DNA of 50,338 nt from an uncultured Clostridium sp. Lineage in GTDB: Bacteria; Bacillota; Clostridia; TANB77; CAG-465. The DNA is taken from contig USES01000005.1 in the NCBI GenBank assembly GCA_900553785.1, forward strand, positions 1 through 50,338, read 5' to 3'. The translations under genes and the position numbers were made by a program. Below the pieces are notes generated by a model. It worked only from the letters and a program-made list of their open reading frames with translations, had not been told where the DNA came from and made no database searches. Below, piece after piece: positions 34,558 through 43,587 of the stretch (positions are counted from its first letter, which is position 1; each line of letters begins with the position of its first letter).

Positions 34558-34599
34558 CATTTGAAACTCATGTAGATATTTTTAGTTTATAAATATTAA

Positions 34600-34640
34600 A
34601 AACCGCGAATTTAAAAATAGTTTCAAATTCGCGGTTTTTT
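34600..34640 (+). terminator. Rho-independent terminator
   Basis: AAACCGCGAATTT and AAATTCGCGGTTT form a perfect 13-base stem followed by T. It is GC-rich for this region and probably strong. Confidence 0.9.
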
Positions 34641-34684
34641 GGTATATAATGAAAAAGAAAGATAAATAGTTACAAACTTTATTT

Positions 34685-35368
34685 TTAATCTAGATATCCA
34701 AATTTTTGCATTCTTTCCTTTTCGCTTTTAGATAGTTCTTGTATCCATTGAGCTAGGCCTTTGCAATCTTTAGTTCTTAAATACTCAAAGTATTTTACTC
34801 TATCTTCTTTAGATATTACTATCGGTGGAAGATTGTTCTTTAATAGTTCATAGTTTATTAACAATCTACCCGTTCTACCATTACCATCCTCGAATGGATG
34901 TATCGTTTCAAATTGTATGTGGTAATTTGAAATTTTAGTGTATATGTCAGCCGCATCATTGTTATAATTATACACAAAATAGTTCATAAGATTAGGTATT
35001 TGTTCTGGTTTTGGCGGAATATGCTCACTACCTTGTATGAAAACTTGCAATTTTCTATATCCTGACGTACCTTTTATATTTTCGTTTATAGTCTTGTTTA
35101 TATCTTTAATTAATTTTTCATTAAGACTTACATTAACATCATTTAAACTCTCAAAAATTAATTCTAAAGCACGTTTATGGTTAATAGCTTCATATATTTC
35201 CCTTGGTTCTTTTCCGTCAATTTTAAAGCTATTATCGTTGTATAAAATAGCATAAGTTTCCGCATATGTTAAAGTGTTACCTTCAATTGCATTTGAGTGG
35301 TAAGTGCTTCTAGTAACAAAATCTTCTAAATAATCTTTATTGCTTAATAAGAATTCAAACAATTTCAT
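34685..35368 (-). CDS. Fic-domain protein (probable AMP transferase)
   Basis: Fic proteins usually attach AMP to a target side chain. The full catalytic motif HPFEDGNGRTGRLL is present near residue 165. Near the N-terminus, STYHSNAIEGNT carries the inhibitory S/T-xxx-E-G/N motif, so the enzyme is self-inhibited (class II) and needs no antitoxin. ATG 35368 follows GGAAAGG; an earlier ATG at 35395 is less likely. It lies downstream of tRNA-Pro on the same strand, with a terminator between them. The target is unknown. Confidence 0.87.
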   Translation of the reverse strand: MKLFEFLLSNKDYLEDFVTRSTYHSNAIEGNTLTYAETYAILYNDNSFKIDGKEPREIYEAINHKRALELIFESLNDVNVSLNEKLIKDINKTINENIKGTSGYRKLQVFIQGSEHIPPKPEQIPNLMNYFVYNYNNDAADIYTKISNYHIQFETIHPFEDGNGRTGRLLINYELLKNNLPPIVISKEDRVKYFEYLRTKDCKGLAQWIQELSKSEKERMQKFGYLD

Positions 35369-35386
35369 AAATGCCTTTCCTTTCAA

Positions 35387-35424
35387 AAAAAGCAACAGAG
35401 CTCACGAAACCCTTGTTGCTTTAA
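35387..35424 (-). terminator. Terminator of tRNA-Pro
   Basis: On the minus strand, AAAGCAACA and TGTTGCTTT pair and are followed by a T run. It lies between tRNA-Pro and the Fic gene, just before the Fic ribosome site. Confidence 0.7.
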
Positions 35425-35429
35425 AAATA

Positions 35430-35505
35430 TGGTCGGAGTGACAGGACTTGAACCTGCAACCCCATGGTCCCAAACCACGTGCGCTACCAATTGCGCTACA
35501 CCCCG
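35430..35505 (-). tRNA. tRNA-Pro (anticodon TGG)
   Basis: On the minus strand, the acceptor arms CGGGGTG and CACTCCG pair. The D arm is TAGCGCAATTGGTAGCGCA, the anticodon loop TTTGGGA (anticodon TGG), and the T arm contains GGTTCAAGTCC. CCA is encoded. Confidence 0.95.
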
Positions 35506-35587
35506 TGACATAAAATATTATAATACATAAATTGAAAAAAAGCAATAGTTGTGGTAAAATTTACATGGAACTTTTTTGAGGTGAGGT

Positions 35588-35977
35588 ATGGCACAGTTTT
35601 GTGGAGTAGATATAATAGAAGTAAATAGAGTAAAAGAGGCAATATTAAATACACAGGGCTTTAAAGAAAGAGTGTTTACCAAGAAGGAAATTGAGGTTGG
35701 AGATAATAAATCAGACGCTGTAAAGTATCAGTATTATGCTGGAAGATTTGCCGCTAAAGAAGCAGTGTACAAAGCTCTATCAAGTAAATTTGGCGATAAA
35801 TTATGGCTTGGCGACATTGAGATATTAAATGATTCCAAATTGCTTAATAGGCCATATGTTGTTTTTAAAAATACAGATTTAGAATTAATGCAAAAGCAAG
35901 GAACATTGGAGATTGATGTGAGTGTATCACATATAGAAGCACTAGCTATAGCAAGTTCGACTGTAAGTATACATTAG
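35588..35977 (+). CDS. acpS: Holo-[acyl-carrier-protein] synthase
   Basis: AcpS moves phosphopantetheine from CoA to acyl carrier protein. The magnesium and catalytic motifs GVDIIEVNRV (residues 6-15) and GRFAAKEAVYKAL (about residue 52) are present, and the C-terminal VSVSHIEALAIA fits. At 129 residues the length is normal. GAGGTGAGG precedes ATG. Confidence 0.95.
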   Translation: MAQFCGVDIIEVNRVKEAILNTQGFKERVFTKKEIEVGDNKSDAVKYQYYAGRFAAKEAVYKALSSKFGDKLWLGDIEILNDSKLLNRPYVVFKNTDLELMQKQGTLEIDVSVSHIEALAIASSTVSIH

Positions 35978-36060
35978 CATTCCGTGTGAATGTATATACA
36001 AACAAATAGTTTGTTCAAGTTTTGATGACATTACTATATATTTTACCTGGGGTGAGAATA

Positions 36061-36381
36061 ATGTCAGAATATTTGAATTTGAACATGTTAGGTAAAAGAG
36101 TAAGAGCTGGGAGACTAAGCAAAGACATGACTCAATATGCATTAGCAGAAGAAGTTGGCGTATCTCAAAACTTTTTAGGTGATATAGAAAGAGGAATAAA
36201 AGCACCAAGTATAACTACTGCAATAAGATTAGCTAATGTCTTGAATATGAGTTTGGATACTATGTTTGCAGATTCTTTAACTATACCAGCAAATGAAGTT
36301 GCGGATGTATATTTAACAGACAAACAACTAGCGGTATTGAAGAAGATGGTAAAAGAATTTAGAGATAATTTTATGGAATAG
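36061..36381 (+). CDS. XRE-family HTH regulator
   Basis: The helix-turn-helix covers residues 8-62 (LGKRVRAGRLSKDMTQYALA, then SQNFLGDIERGIKAPSITTA). The C-terminal stretch is a helix that may dimerise. ATG 36061 has GGGGTGAG just upstream; an ATG at 36022 is weaker. At 106 residues it resembles small SinR/Xre repressors. It sits alone between acpS and a convergent murD. No target can be named. Confidence 0.83.
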   Translation: MSEYLNLNMLGKRVRAGRLSKDMTQYALAEEVGVSQNFLGDIERGIKAPSITTAIRLANVLNMSLDTMFADSLTIPANEVADVYLTDKQLAVLKKMVKEFRDNFME

Positions 36382-36383
36382 AA

Positions 36384-36407
36384 AAAAGACGCATTAAGCG
36401 TCTTTTA
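36384..36407. terminator. Bidirectional terminator
   Basis: AAAAGACGC and GCGTCTTTT form a perfect stem around loop ATTAA. It contains the murD stop codon and ends both convergent genes. Confidence 0.85.
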
Positions 36408-37809
36408 AGTTTTCTACTAATTTACAAAAATGTTCTCCTCTTTCTTCAAAATTTTTATACATGTCAAAAGAAGCAGAGGCTGGTGACATCACAACGATAT
36501 CTCCTGTTTTTGCTATTTCATCACAGTAATTAACACATTCTTCTAATGTTTTAAATTCAGAAATTGTAAGAAACTCTGTATAATCCTTATTCATAGTTCT
36601 TGCTGCATTTATTACCGCTTCTTTTATTTTAGGAGCAGTTGCACCAAGTAAGACTAAATGTTTTACTTGGTTTAAAATAGGATTTCCTATTACATCATAA
36701 GGAATATGTTTGTCGTATCCACCTGCTATGAGGATTATTTTTTGGTCAAATGAGTTTAGACCAGCCATAGTTCTTGAAGGGCTTGTTCCTATAGAGTCGT
36801 TGTACCATTTTATACCTCTTATTGTAGCAATATGTTCCATTCTGTGTTTTACTCCATTAAATGTAGTTATTATTTTTCTTATGGCATCAAAACCGGTCAT
36901 ATCTATGACAGCTGAAGCTGCAGCACATATATTGGCGATATTATGAATTCCAACAAGGCGAATATTCTCTTTTTTTTCTATTTTTGTTATAGTATTTCCA
37001 TCATTGTAACAAACGGATTCTCCATCAAAAAAGCAACCAACATTGTTAGAATTATTGAGACTAAAGTATTTAACATTTGAATTAATGTTATTTTGCTCAA
37101 TGTCTTTTAAGAATTTTTCAGTCATTTTATCATCTGAATTAAGCACAATTGTACCGTTTTGTTGATGTAAAAATATATTTTCTTTAGCTTCGATATATTC
37201 ATCATAACTTCTGTGATAGTCTAAGTGATTTGGAGATATGTTGGTTATAACAGATATATCTGGGCTTTTTTTAACCGTCATAAGTTGGAAACTGCTTAAT
37301 TCTAATACAATAATATCATCGCTTTTGATCTCATCAAGTTTACTAAATAGTGGAGTCCCAATGTTCCCTCCAAGCCATACATTAAAACCAGCTTCTTTCA
37401 AAAACATTGAAATTAACGTGGTAGTTGTTGTTTTACCGTCACTTCCTGTTACTCCAACAATTTTGCATGGTGCAAGTTCCATTAGAAGTTCGATTTCGGA
37501 AGTAAGAATAGCACCATCATTTACAGCTTTTTCTAATTCAGGAGTAAAAGGCTTAACTCCTGGGGAACGAAGAATGTAATCAAAACCAGATAGGTTTGAT
37601 AGATACTCCGTTCCAAGTATAAAAGTTATTCCCATGTTTTTTAATTCTTCTATGTTTATGTCTAAAACTTCTCTTTTGTCCAGAGCAGTTACATGAGCTC
37701 CCATAGAAGCTAAGTATTTTATAGCTGGAATATTGCTAATTCCGATACCTATTACAGCAATTTGTTTGCCCTTAACACTATTTTTAAAATTTTCTAATCT
37801 TGTGTTCAT
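36394..37809 (-). CDS. murD: UDP-N-acetylmuramoyl-L-alanine--D-glutamate ligase
   Basis: This is the canonical MurD, which adds D-Glu to UDP-MurNAc-L-Ala. Key parts are VTGSDGKTTTTTLISMFL (P-loop), ELSSFQLMTV, ITNISPNHLDYH, IHNIANICAAAS and SPASASFDMYKNFEERG. The product is 471 residues. AAGGATGTG precedes the start. A second MurD-type gene lies at 29240-30568, so this genome may have two ways to place D-Glu in the wall. Confidence 0.93.
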   Translation of the reverse strand: MNTRLENFKNSVKGKQIAVIGIGISNIPAIKYLASMGAHVTALDKREVLDINIEELKNMGITFILGTEYLSNLSGFDYILRSPGVKPFTPELEKAVNDGAILTSEIELLMELAPCKIVGVTGSDGKTTTTTLISMFLKEAGFNVWLGGNIGTPLFSKLDEIKSDDIIVLELSSFQLMTVKKSPDISVITNISPNHLDYHRSYDEYIEAKENIFLHQQNGTIVLNSDDKMTEKFLKDIEQNNINSNVKYFSLNNSNNVGCFFDGESVCYNDGNTITKIEKKENIRLVGIHNIANICAAASAVIDMTGFDAIRKIITTFNGVKHRMEHIATIRGIKWYNDSIGTSPSRTMAGLNSFDQKIILIAGGYDKHIPYDVIGNPILNQVKHLVLLGATAPKIKEAVINAARTMNKDYTEFLTISEFKTLEECVNYCDEIAKTGDIVVMSPASASFDMYKNFEERGEHFCKLVENLKDA

Positions 37810-37917
37810 ATTTTCACATCCTTATATATTCTAAAGTATATTACACAAATGTAAAAATAACAATAAAAATATGTAATTTTAGAAATTTATTTTGGTAATA
37901 GGGAATGTTTATTTTCG

Positions 37918-37946
37918 TTGACAAAACCTCATTTCTGTCATATAAT
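37918..37946 (+). promoter_or_regulatory. Sigma-A promoter of metG
   Basis: TTGACA (37918-37923) and TATAAT (37941-37946) are 17 bases apart: a textbook match. The metG start is 27 bases further on. Confidence 0.92.
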
Positions 37947-37973
37947 TATATCCATAATTAACGGAGGAATAAC

Positions 37974-39908
37974 ATGAACGAGAAAGAAAAGTTTTACATA
38001 ACAACAGCAATAGCATATACATCAAGAAAGCCTCATATAGGAAATACATATGAGATAATACTTACTGATGCAATAGCAAGATATAATAGAATGAAAGGAA
38101 AGGACGTATATTTTCTAACTGGTACGGATGAACATGGCCAGAAGATACAAGAGTATGCTGAGAAATCTGGAATGTCTCCAAAAGCGTATGTAGATGGTGT
38201 CGCTGGAGAAGTAAAAAAAATATGGAGCGGAATGAACACTACTTTTGATAAATTTATTCGTACAACAGATGAGTATCACGTGAAGACTGTGCAAAAAATA
38301 TTTAAAAAATTGTACGAACAAGGTGATATATATCTTGGTGAATATGAGGGAAATTATTGCACTCCATGTGAGTCATTTTTTACAGACACCCAGCTTGTGG
38401 ATGGAAAGTGTCCAGACTGTGGAAGAGAAGTAAAAAAAGCTAAAGAAGAGGCATATTTTTTAAAATGTAGTAAATACCAAAATAAACTTATTGATTATAT
38501 AGAATCACATCCTGGATTTATTGAACCTGAATCAAGAAAAAAAGAAATAATGAACAACTTTTTAAAAGCTGGACTTCAAGATTTATGTGTTTCTAGAACT
38601 TCATTTACATGGGGAATACCTGTAGATTTTAACCCAGGTCATGTTGTATATGTATGGATAGATGCACTAACTAATTATATAACAGCATTAGGCTATGAAT
38701 GTGATAGTAAATCTGAATTGTATAATAAAAATTGGCCTGCTGACTTGCATGTTATAGGAAAAGACATATTGAGATTTCACGCTATTTATTGGCCAATAAT
38801 ACTAATGGCATTAGGCGAGCCTCTACCTCATAAAATATACGCACATGGTTGGATGCTATTTGGAAATGATAAAATGAGTAAATCTAAAGGTAACGTCATA
38901 TACGCAGACGAGTTAGCCAATGAATTTGGCGTTGATGCAGTAAGATATTTTTGCTTATCTGAAATGCCTTATGCTCAAGATGGTAATATAACTTATGAAA
39001 CTGTAATTGAAAAATATAATTCTGATTTAGCAAATACATTAGGAAATCTTGTAAACAGAACAGTTACAATGGTAAACAAGTATTTTGATGGTGTGATATA
39101 TGAACCAGTAGATATACTTGATGTAGATTCTGATCTTAAAGCATGCATAAATTCTGCCGTTCAAACGTATATGGAAAAAATGGATTCGCTAAGAGTGGCT
39201 GAGGCCATAGAGCAGATAATGATAGTAGCTAGAAGAAGCAATAAGTATATAGATGAAACATGTCCTTGGGTACTAGCAAAATCTGATGAGGGGAAAGAAA
39301 AGCTAAAGACGGTGTTATATAACTTAATAGAAGCTATTAGAAGTATATCTGTAATGTTACAAAACATTATGCCGGAAACAGCAAAAAAGATAGCAGAACA
39401 AATAAATGCAACAGAGCTTACACTAGATAGTATAAGTGAATTTGGAAAGACTGTACCTGGTACAAAAGTAGGTACACCAGAAGTGTTATTTGCAAGAATT
39501 GATGCCGAAAAGAAACTAGAAGAGTTGATAGCAAAAGCAAATGAGCAAAAAGAACAAGCAAAAGTGGAAAATGTTGAAAAAGAAGAGGAAATATCTATAG
39601 ATGATGTGGATAAAGTAAAACTTAAAGTTGCACAAATACTATCTGTAGAAAAAGTGCCAGATGCTAAAAAATTGTATAAGCTACAATTAGATTTAGGATA
39701 TGAGAAGCGTACAGTGGTATCAGGGCTTGTACCATATTACAAAGAAGAAGAACTAGTTGGCAAAAAAGTAGTACTTGTAAGTAATTTGAAACCAGCAAAG
39801 TTAAGAGGTATAGAATCTAATGGAATGATTCTTGCCGCAGGAGATAAGGATACAGTAAAAGTGCTATTTGTAGATGATGCAGTACCATTAGGAGAAGGCA
39901 TACATTAG
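37974..39908 (+). CDS. metG: Methionine--tRNA ligase
   Basis: MetG charges tRNA-Met. The HIGH-type motif (KPHIGNTYE) is near residue 20. The zinc knuckle has CTPCESFF and CPDCGREV, and the KMSKS loop is DKMSKSKGN (about residue 300). A C-terminal tRNA-binding domain begins at VKLKVAQILSVEKVPDAKKL. At 644 residues the length is normal for the form with that domain. It begins an operon with lepB, the delta' gene, ricT and ferredoxin. Confidence 0.97.
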   Translation: MNEKEKFYITTAIAYTSRKPHIGNTYEIILTDAIARYNRMKGKDVYFLTGTDEHGQKIQEYAEKSGMSPKAYVDGVAGEVKKIWSGMNTTFDKFIRTTDEYHVKTVQKIFKKLYEQGDIYLGEYEGNYCTPCESFFTDTQLVDGKCPDCGREVKKAKEEAYFLKCSKYQNKLIDYIESHPGFIEPESRKKEIMNNFLKAGLQDLCVSRTSFTWGIPVDFNPGHVVYVWIDALTNYITALGYECDSKSELYNKNWPADLHVIGKDILRFHAIYWPIILMALGEPLPHKIYAHGWMLFGNDKMSKSKGNVIYADELANEFGVDAVRYFCLSEMPYAQDGNITYETVIEKYNSDLANTLGNLVNRTVTMVNKYFDGVIYEPVDILDVDSDLKACINSAVQTYMEKMDSLRVAEAIEQIMIVARRSNKYIDETCPWVLAKSDEGKEKLKTVLYNLIEAIRSISVMLQNIMPETAKKIAEQINATELTLDSISEFGKTVPGTKVGTPEVLFARIDAEKKLEELIAKANEQKEQAKVENVEKEEEISIDDVDKVKLKVAQILSVEKVPDAKKLYKLQLDLGYEKRTVVSGLVPYYKEEELVGKKVVLVSNLKPAKLRGIESNGMILAAGDKDTVKVLFVDDAVPLGEGIH

Positions 39909-39925
39909 AGAAAAGAGGAAAAATA

Positions 39926-40552
39926 TTGAAACAAATATTTAAGAATAAAGTTGTGAAAGAGACTCTTGAATGGATAGTTTGTTTTTTGATAGCTTATGTA
40001 ATATATGTTTGTATAAATTATTTTATTGGAACTATAGCAGGAATTAAACAAACATCCATGTTCCCTACTGCAAAAGAAGGAGAAAGAGTTGTCGTTGGTA
40101 GAAGAATTTTATATAATCATGAAATAAAGAGAGGACAAATCGTAACTATTTCTGCTCCTGATGATATAGCTAAAGATTCTGCTGATGTGACAGCTACATA
40201 TATAGATAGGCATGGATTTAATTGGTTTACATACAATGTACTTGAAATAGGAAAGAAGAGTTATATTAAGAGGGTTATAGCCGTTGGAGGAGATACTCTT
40301 AAAATAACAGAAGAAGGAACAGTCATTTTAAACGGTGAAGTGTTAGAAGAAAAATATTTGCCAGAAGGAACAATTACTCCTATTACGGGAGATTACTATG
40401 ATTTGAAAATTCCGGAGGGCTACATATTTGTAATGGGAGATAATAGGGCTACAAGTAGAGATAGTAGAGAATTTGGAGTGGTTCCGTTAGATAAAGTAGA
40501 AGGAATTGTACATATTAGAATTTGGCCATTAAATAAAATAGGAGAAATTTAA
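39926..40552 (+). CDS. lepB: Signal peptidase I
   Basis: Signal peptidase I cuts signal peptides outside the membrane. One N-terminal anchor (WIVCFLIAYVIYVCINYFI) is followed by the catalytic Ser in QTSMFPT (about residue 44) and the Lys in YIKRVIAVGGDTL (about residue 115). MGDNRATSRDSREFG is the last family box. The start is TTG 39926 with AGAGGAA upstream. The product is 208 residues. Confidence 0.93.
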   Translation: MKQIFKNKVVKETLEWIVCFLIAYVIYVCINYFIGTIAGIKQTSMFPTAKEGERVVVGRRILYNHEIKRGQIVTISAPDDIAKDSADVTATYIDRHGFNWFTYNVLEIGKKSYIKRVIAVGGDTLKITEEGTVILNGEVLEEKYLPEGTITPITGDYYDLKIPEGYIFVMGDNRATSRDSREFGVVPLDKVEGIVHIRIWPLNKIGEI

Positions 40553-40553
40553 C

Positions 40554-41381
40554 ATGTTTGAGGGAGTTCTAGGACATAAAAATGTATTAGAAAAGTTAGA
40601 GAAAACATTAGAAAGCGATAAACTATCACATGCATATGTGTTTTATGGAAAAGAAGGCATAGGAAAACGTTTAGTAGCGTGCGAATTTGCTAAAGGTTTA
40701 CTTAAAACTAACAATTTAGAAAACAATATAGATTTTAAATATATTACTCGTATGGAAGATAAACAGAATATTTTAGTAGAACAAGTTAGAGATGAGATTA
40801 TATCTGATGTTTATACTGCCCCTGCAACTGGGAAATACAAAGTATATGTAATAGATGAAGCAGACAAAATGAATGACTCAGCTCAAAATGCATTACTTAA
40901 AACCTTAGAAGAACCTCCAAAGAGCGTAGTTATAATATTGATTACAAGTAATATAGATGGATTGCTTGGTACTATACTTTCTAGAACGACAAATATATTC
41001 TTTGAGCAATTGAGTGAAAAAGAAATAAGAAAGTATATGGAGTTAAATGAATTAAGCGTAGAAGAGCAGCTATTAGATTTCTCACAGGGGTCAATAAGTA
41101 CGCTTATTGAAGTATCCAAAGAAGATAACAAAGAAAAAATTATAAAGGTTTGCGATTTATTCGAAAAAATTAAGTTGTTAGACAAAATAGGAATAATAGA
41201 AGCGTTAAGTGATGTAAATTTAAAGGATGAATTAACTATAGAATACATGGAGTTTTTAATGTTGAAAAATTCTATGTATGATAAAATAGAGTTGATTGAG
41301 AATATAAAAAAAGCTATATTAAGTAATGCAAATGAAGATATGCAAAAAACAAAATTTGCTATAGAGATTATTAAAAAGTGA
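40554..41381 (+). CDS. holB: DNA polymerase III subunit delta'
   Basis: Delta' is the fixed subunit of the clamp loader with DnaX. The P-loop-like GKEGIGKR, VYVIDEADKMNDSAQNALLK and TLEEPPKSVVIILIT match. The zinc-binding Cys set found in DnaX is absent here: no Cys cluster follows the P-loop. At 275 residues it is on the short side. The start follows the lepB stop by one base. ricT follows, as in many Firmicutes. Confidence 0.87.
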   Translation: MFEGVLGHKNVLEKLEKTLESDKLSHAYVFYGKEGIGKRLVACEFAKGLLKTNNLENNIDFKYITRMEDKQNILVEQVRDEIISDVYTAPATGKYKVYVIDEADKMNDSAQNALLKTLEEPPKSVVIILITSNIDGLLGTILSRTTNIFFEQLSEKEIRKYMELNELSVEEQLLDFSQGSISTLIEVSKEDNKEKIIKVCDLFEKIKLLDKIGIIEALSDVNLKDELTIEYMEFLMLKNSMYDKIELIENIKKAILSNANEDMQKTKFAIEIIKK

Positions 41382-41391
41382 GGTGAGTTGA

Positions 41392-42225
41392 ATGGAAGGA
41401 AAAGTATTAGGCGTAAGGTTTACATCTACTGGTAAGTTAAGTTATATCAATCCCAAAAAGTATTTATTTAATGTTGGAGATTTGGTTGTAGCCGAATCAG
41501 ACAGAGGAATTGAAATTGCAAGGATTGTATCAAAATTGGATGCGTCAGACAAGAGATTACAAGGTCAGGAAATAAAAGAAGTATTAAGACCAGCAAGTAA
41601 AGAAGATATAGAAAAGGGAAGAAAGCTTAAAGAACAAGCTAAAAGTGCTCTTAAGACATGTAAAGAAAAAGTAAAAAAATTTAATTTAAACATGAAACTA
41701 ATAAGTGCAACATATACTTTAGATGAGTCAAAATTGGTGTTTTACTTCACTTCAGAGGAAAGAGTAGACTTTAGAGAGCTTGTAAGAGAACTTGCCATAG
41801 AATTTAGAACAAGAATTGAGTTAAGACAGATCGGTGCGAGAGATGAGGTAAAAGAGTATTCAACATTAGGTGTGTGTGGAAGAGAGTTGTGTTGTAGAAC
41901 ATTTTTGCCGGATTTTGAATCTGTAACTATTAAAACAGCAAAAGAGCAAGGGCTTCAAATCAACATGCAAAAGTTATCTGGATGTTGTGGAAAATTAAAA
42001 TGTTGTATAAAATATGAGGAAGAAGCATACAAAGAAAAGATTAAGGAAATGCCTAAAATGAATGAAATAGTTGAATTTGAAGGTGAAAAAGCTAAGGTTG
42101 TTGGCGAGGACATATTAGGCCAAAAAGTAAAATTAAAAATTGGGGAACCGGGAGAAGAAAGATTTGTTGTTGAAAGTATAAAAAATATTAAAAGAATAAA
42201 TAAAAAAGACAAAGAGGTGAAATAA
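41392..42225 (+). CDS. ricT: RicT/YaaT (PSP1 domain) iron-sulfur protein
   Basis: RicT, with RicA and RicF, controls RNA processing by RNase Y and promotes Spo0A phosphorylation. The PSP1 domain is clear (RVDFRELVRELAIEFRTRIE). The cysteines likely to hold iron-sulfur clusters are in CGRELCCRTF and LSGCCGKLKCCIKYEEE. GAGGTGA precedes ATG. The product is 277 residues. A YlbF/RicF-like gene is in this window at 9506. Ferredoxin follows by one base. Confidence 0.93.
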   Translation: MEGKVLGVRFTSTGKLSYINPKKYLFNVGDLVVAESDRGIEIARIVSKLDASDKRLQGQEIKEVLRPASKEDIEKGRKLKEQAKSALKTCKEKVKKFNLNMKLISATYTLDESKLVFYFTSEERVDFRELVRELAIEFRTRIELRQIGARDEVKEYSTLGVCGRELCCRTFLPDFESVTIKTAKEQGLQINMQKLSGCCGKLKCCIKYEEEAYKEKIKEMPKMNEIVEFEGEKAKVVGEDILGQKVKLKIGEPGEERFVVESIKNIKRINKKDKEVK

Positions 42226-42226
42226 T

Positions 42227-42400
42227 ATGGCATATAGAATATCTGATGAGTGTATATCTTGCGGAGCATGTGCAGTTGAGTGTCCTGTTGGAGCAATTAG
42301 TGCAGGAGAAGATAGATTTATAATAGATCCTGAAAAATGCATTGATTGTGGAACTTGTGCATCAGTGTGCCCAATGGGAGCACCAAAAGTAGAAGAATAG
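42227..42400 (+). CDS. 2[4Fe-4S] ferredoxin
   Basis: This 57-residue protein has two cluster motifs, CISCGACAVECP (residues 9-20) and CIDCGTCASVCP (38-49). This is the small clostridial electron carrier. GAGGTGA is the ribosome site. It is last in the metG operon and is followed by a terminator. Confidence 0.96.
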   Translation: MAYRISDECISCGACAVECPVGAISAGEDRFIIDPEKCIDCGTCASVCPMGAPKVEE

Positions 42401-42403
42401 GTG

Positions 42404-42437
42404 AGTGTAGGAAATTAACTTTCCTACACTTATTTTT
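42404..42437 (+). terminator. Terminator of the metG-ferredoxin operon
   Basis: AGTGTAGGAAA and TTTCCTACACT form a perfect 11-base stem with a short loop, followed by TATTTTT. Confidence 0.9.
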
Positions 42438-42495
42438 AAATGTTAATTCATAAATATTGTAATTCGAAATGCTCATAATAATTTTGGTGATTTTT

Positions 42496-43437
42496 TTGAT
42501 AGTAAGACTAGGATATGTTGCTATGAGTAAAGCGATAGATGAAACTAGCTCTCATACGATTAGTTATACTAATTATTTAAAGGAGCTGGATAAAACACAA
42601 AAAATAGATAGTATAATTCGTAAAAACTTGAACGTTTTAAAAAATACAATAGATTATAACATAAAAAATAATATTCATTTTTATAGGATAACGTCAAACT
42701 TAATACCACTTGCCACTAAAAGTGATGTGAATATAGATTATATTTTACCATACAAAAATATATATAAGGAAATTGCAGACAAAATTAAGAGCAGTAATAT
42801 GAGAGTGGACTTTCATCCTGATGAGTTTTGCGTACTAAATACAACAAGAAAAGAAGTATTAGAGGCATCTTTTAATATACTTAATTATCATTATAACTTG
42901 CTTAAAGCGTTTGGTATAAAAGAAAAGGTAATGATAGTTCATGTAGGAAGCTCTACATTTGGCAAGGAGATGTCAATTGCAAGATTTAAAAAAAATTTTG
43001 GAAAACTACCCAAACATATTAGAGAATGTATTGTTGTTGAAAATGATGATAAAATATTTAATATTAAAGATACTTTAGAGTTGTGTGAGAGTATAGATAG
43101 GCCAATGGTATTAGATTATCACCATTATATTTGTAATACTGGCGAATTAAATATAGATGAGTATTATGAAAGGATTTTTAATACATGGAAAAGTATTAAC
43201 CCAAAAGTACACATCTCTAGTCCAAAGAGTAATCTTAAGAGTGAGTTTAGAAGTCACCATGACTATATAAATTCAGATTCATTTATATCTTTTTTAGAGC
43301 AAATAAAACATTTGCCGTATGATATAGATGTTATGTTAGAGGCGAAAGCTAAGGATGATGCTCTGTTTAGACTTATAAGAGAATTAAAATACAAAACTAA
43401 TTATAAGTTCATTGATGAGACTAGTTTTGAAATTTAA
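42496..43437 (+). CDS. uvsE: UV DNA damage endonuclease (UVDE/UvsE family)
   Basis: UvsE nicks DNA 5' of UV lesions. The protein begins M-I-V-R-L-G-Y-V-A-M, the usual UvsE start. Metal-binding parts are RVDFHPDEFCVLN, VMIVHVGS, CIVVENDD, VLDYHHYICN and HISSPKS. The start TTG 42496 follows GGTGA; an ATG at 42469 would add a hydrophobic stretch not typical of the family. The product is 313 residues. Spores of other Firmicutes use similar repair. Confidence 0.88.
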   Translation: MIVRLGYVAMSKAIDETSSHTISYTNYLKELDKTQKIDSIIRKNLNVLKNTIDYNIKNNIHFYRITSNLIPLATKSDVNIDYILPYKNIYKEIADKIKSSNMRVDFHPDEFCVLNTTRKEVLEASFNILNYHYNLLKAFGIKEKVMIVHVGSSTFGKEMSIARFKKNFGKLPKHIRECIVVENDDKIFNIKDTLELCESIDRPMVLDYHHYICNTGELNIDEYYERIFNTWKSINPKVHISSPKSNLKSEFRSHHDYINSDSFISFLEQIKHLPYDIDVMLEAKAKDDALFRLIRELKYKTNYKFIDETSFEI

Positions 43438-43537
43438 AGAGTATAAAAGATATAATAATGAGATTTAAAAATATAAATGAAGGATATCTTTTAGAAAATG
43501 TTTTTATTTTAAGTAAGATTATCAAAATACTTGGCTG

Positions 43538-43566
43538 TTGAGAATAGCTAATTTATGTAGTATAAT
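43538..43566 (+). promoter_or_regulatory. Sigma-A promoter of the PLP-enzyme gene
   Basis: TTGAGA (43538-43543) and TATAAT (43561-43566) are 17 bases apart, 21 bases before the next ATG. Confidence 0.82.
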
Positions 43567-43587
43567 ATACATGTATGGAGGTAGATT

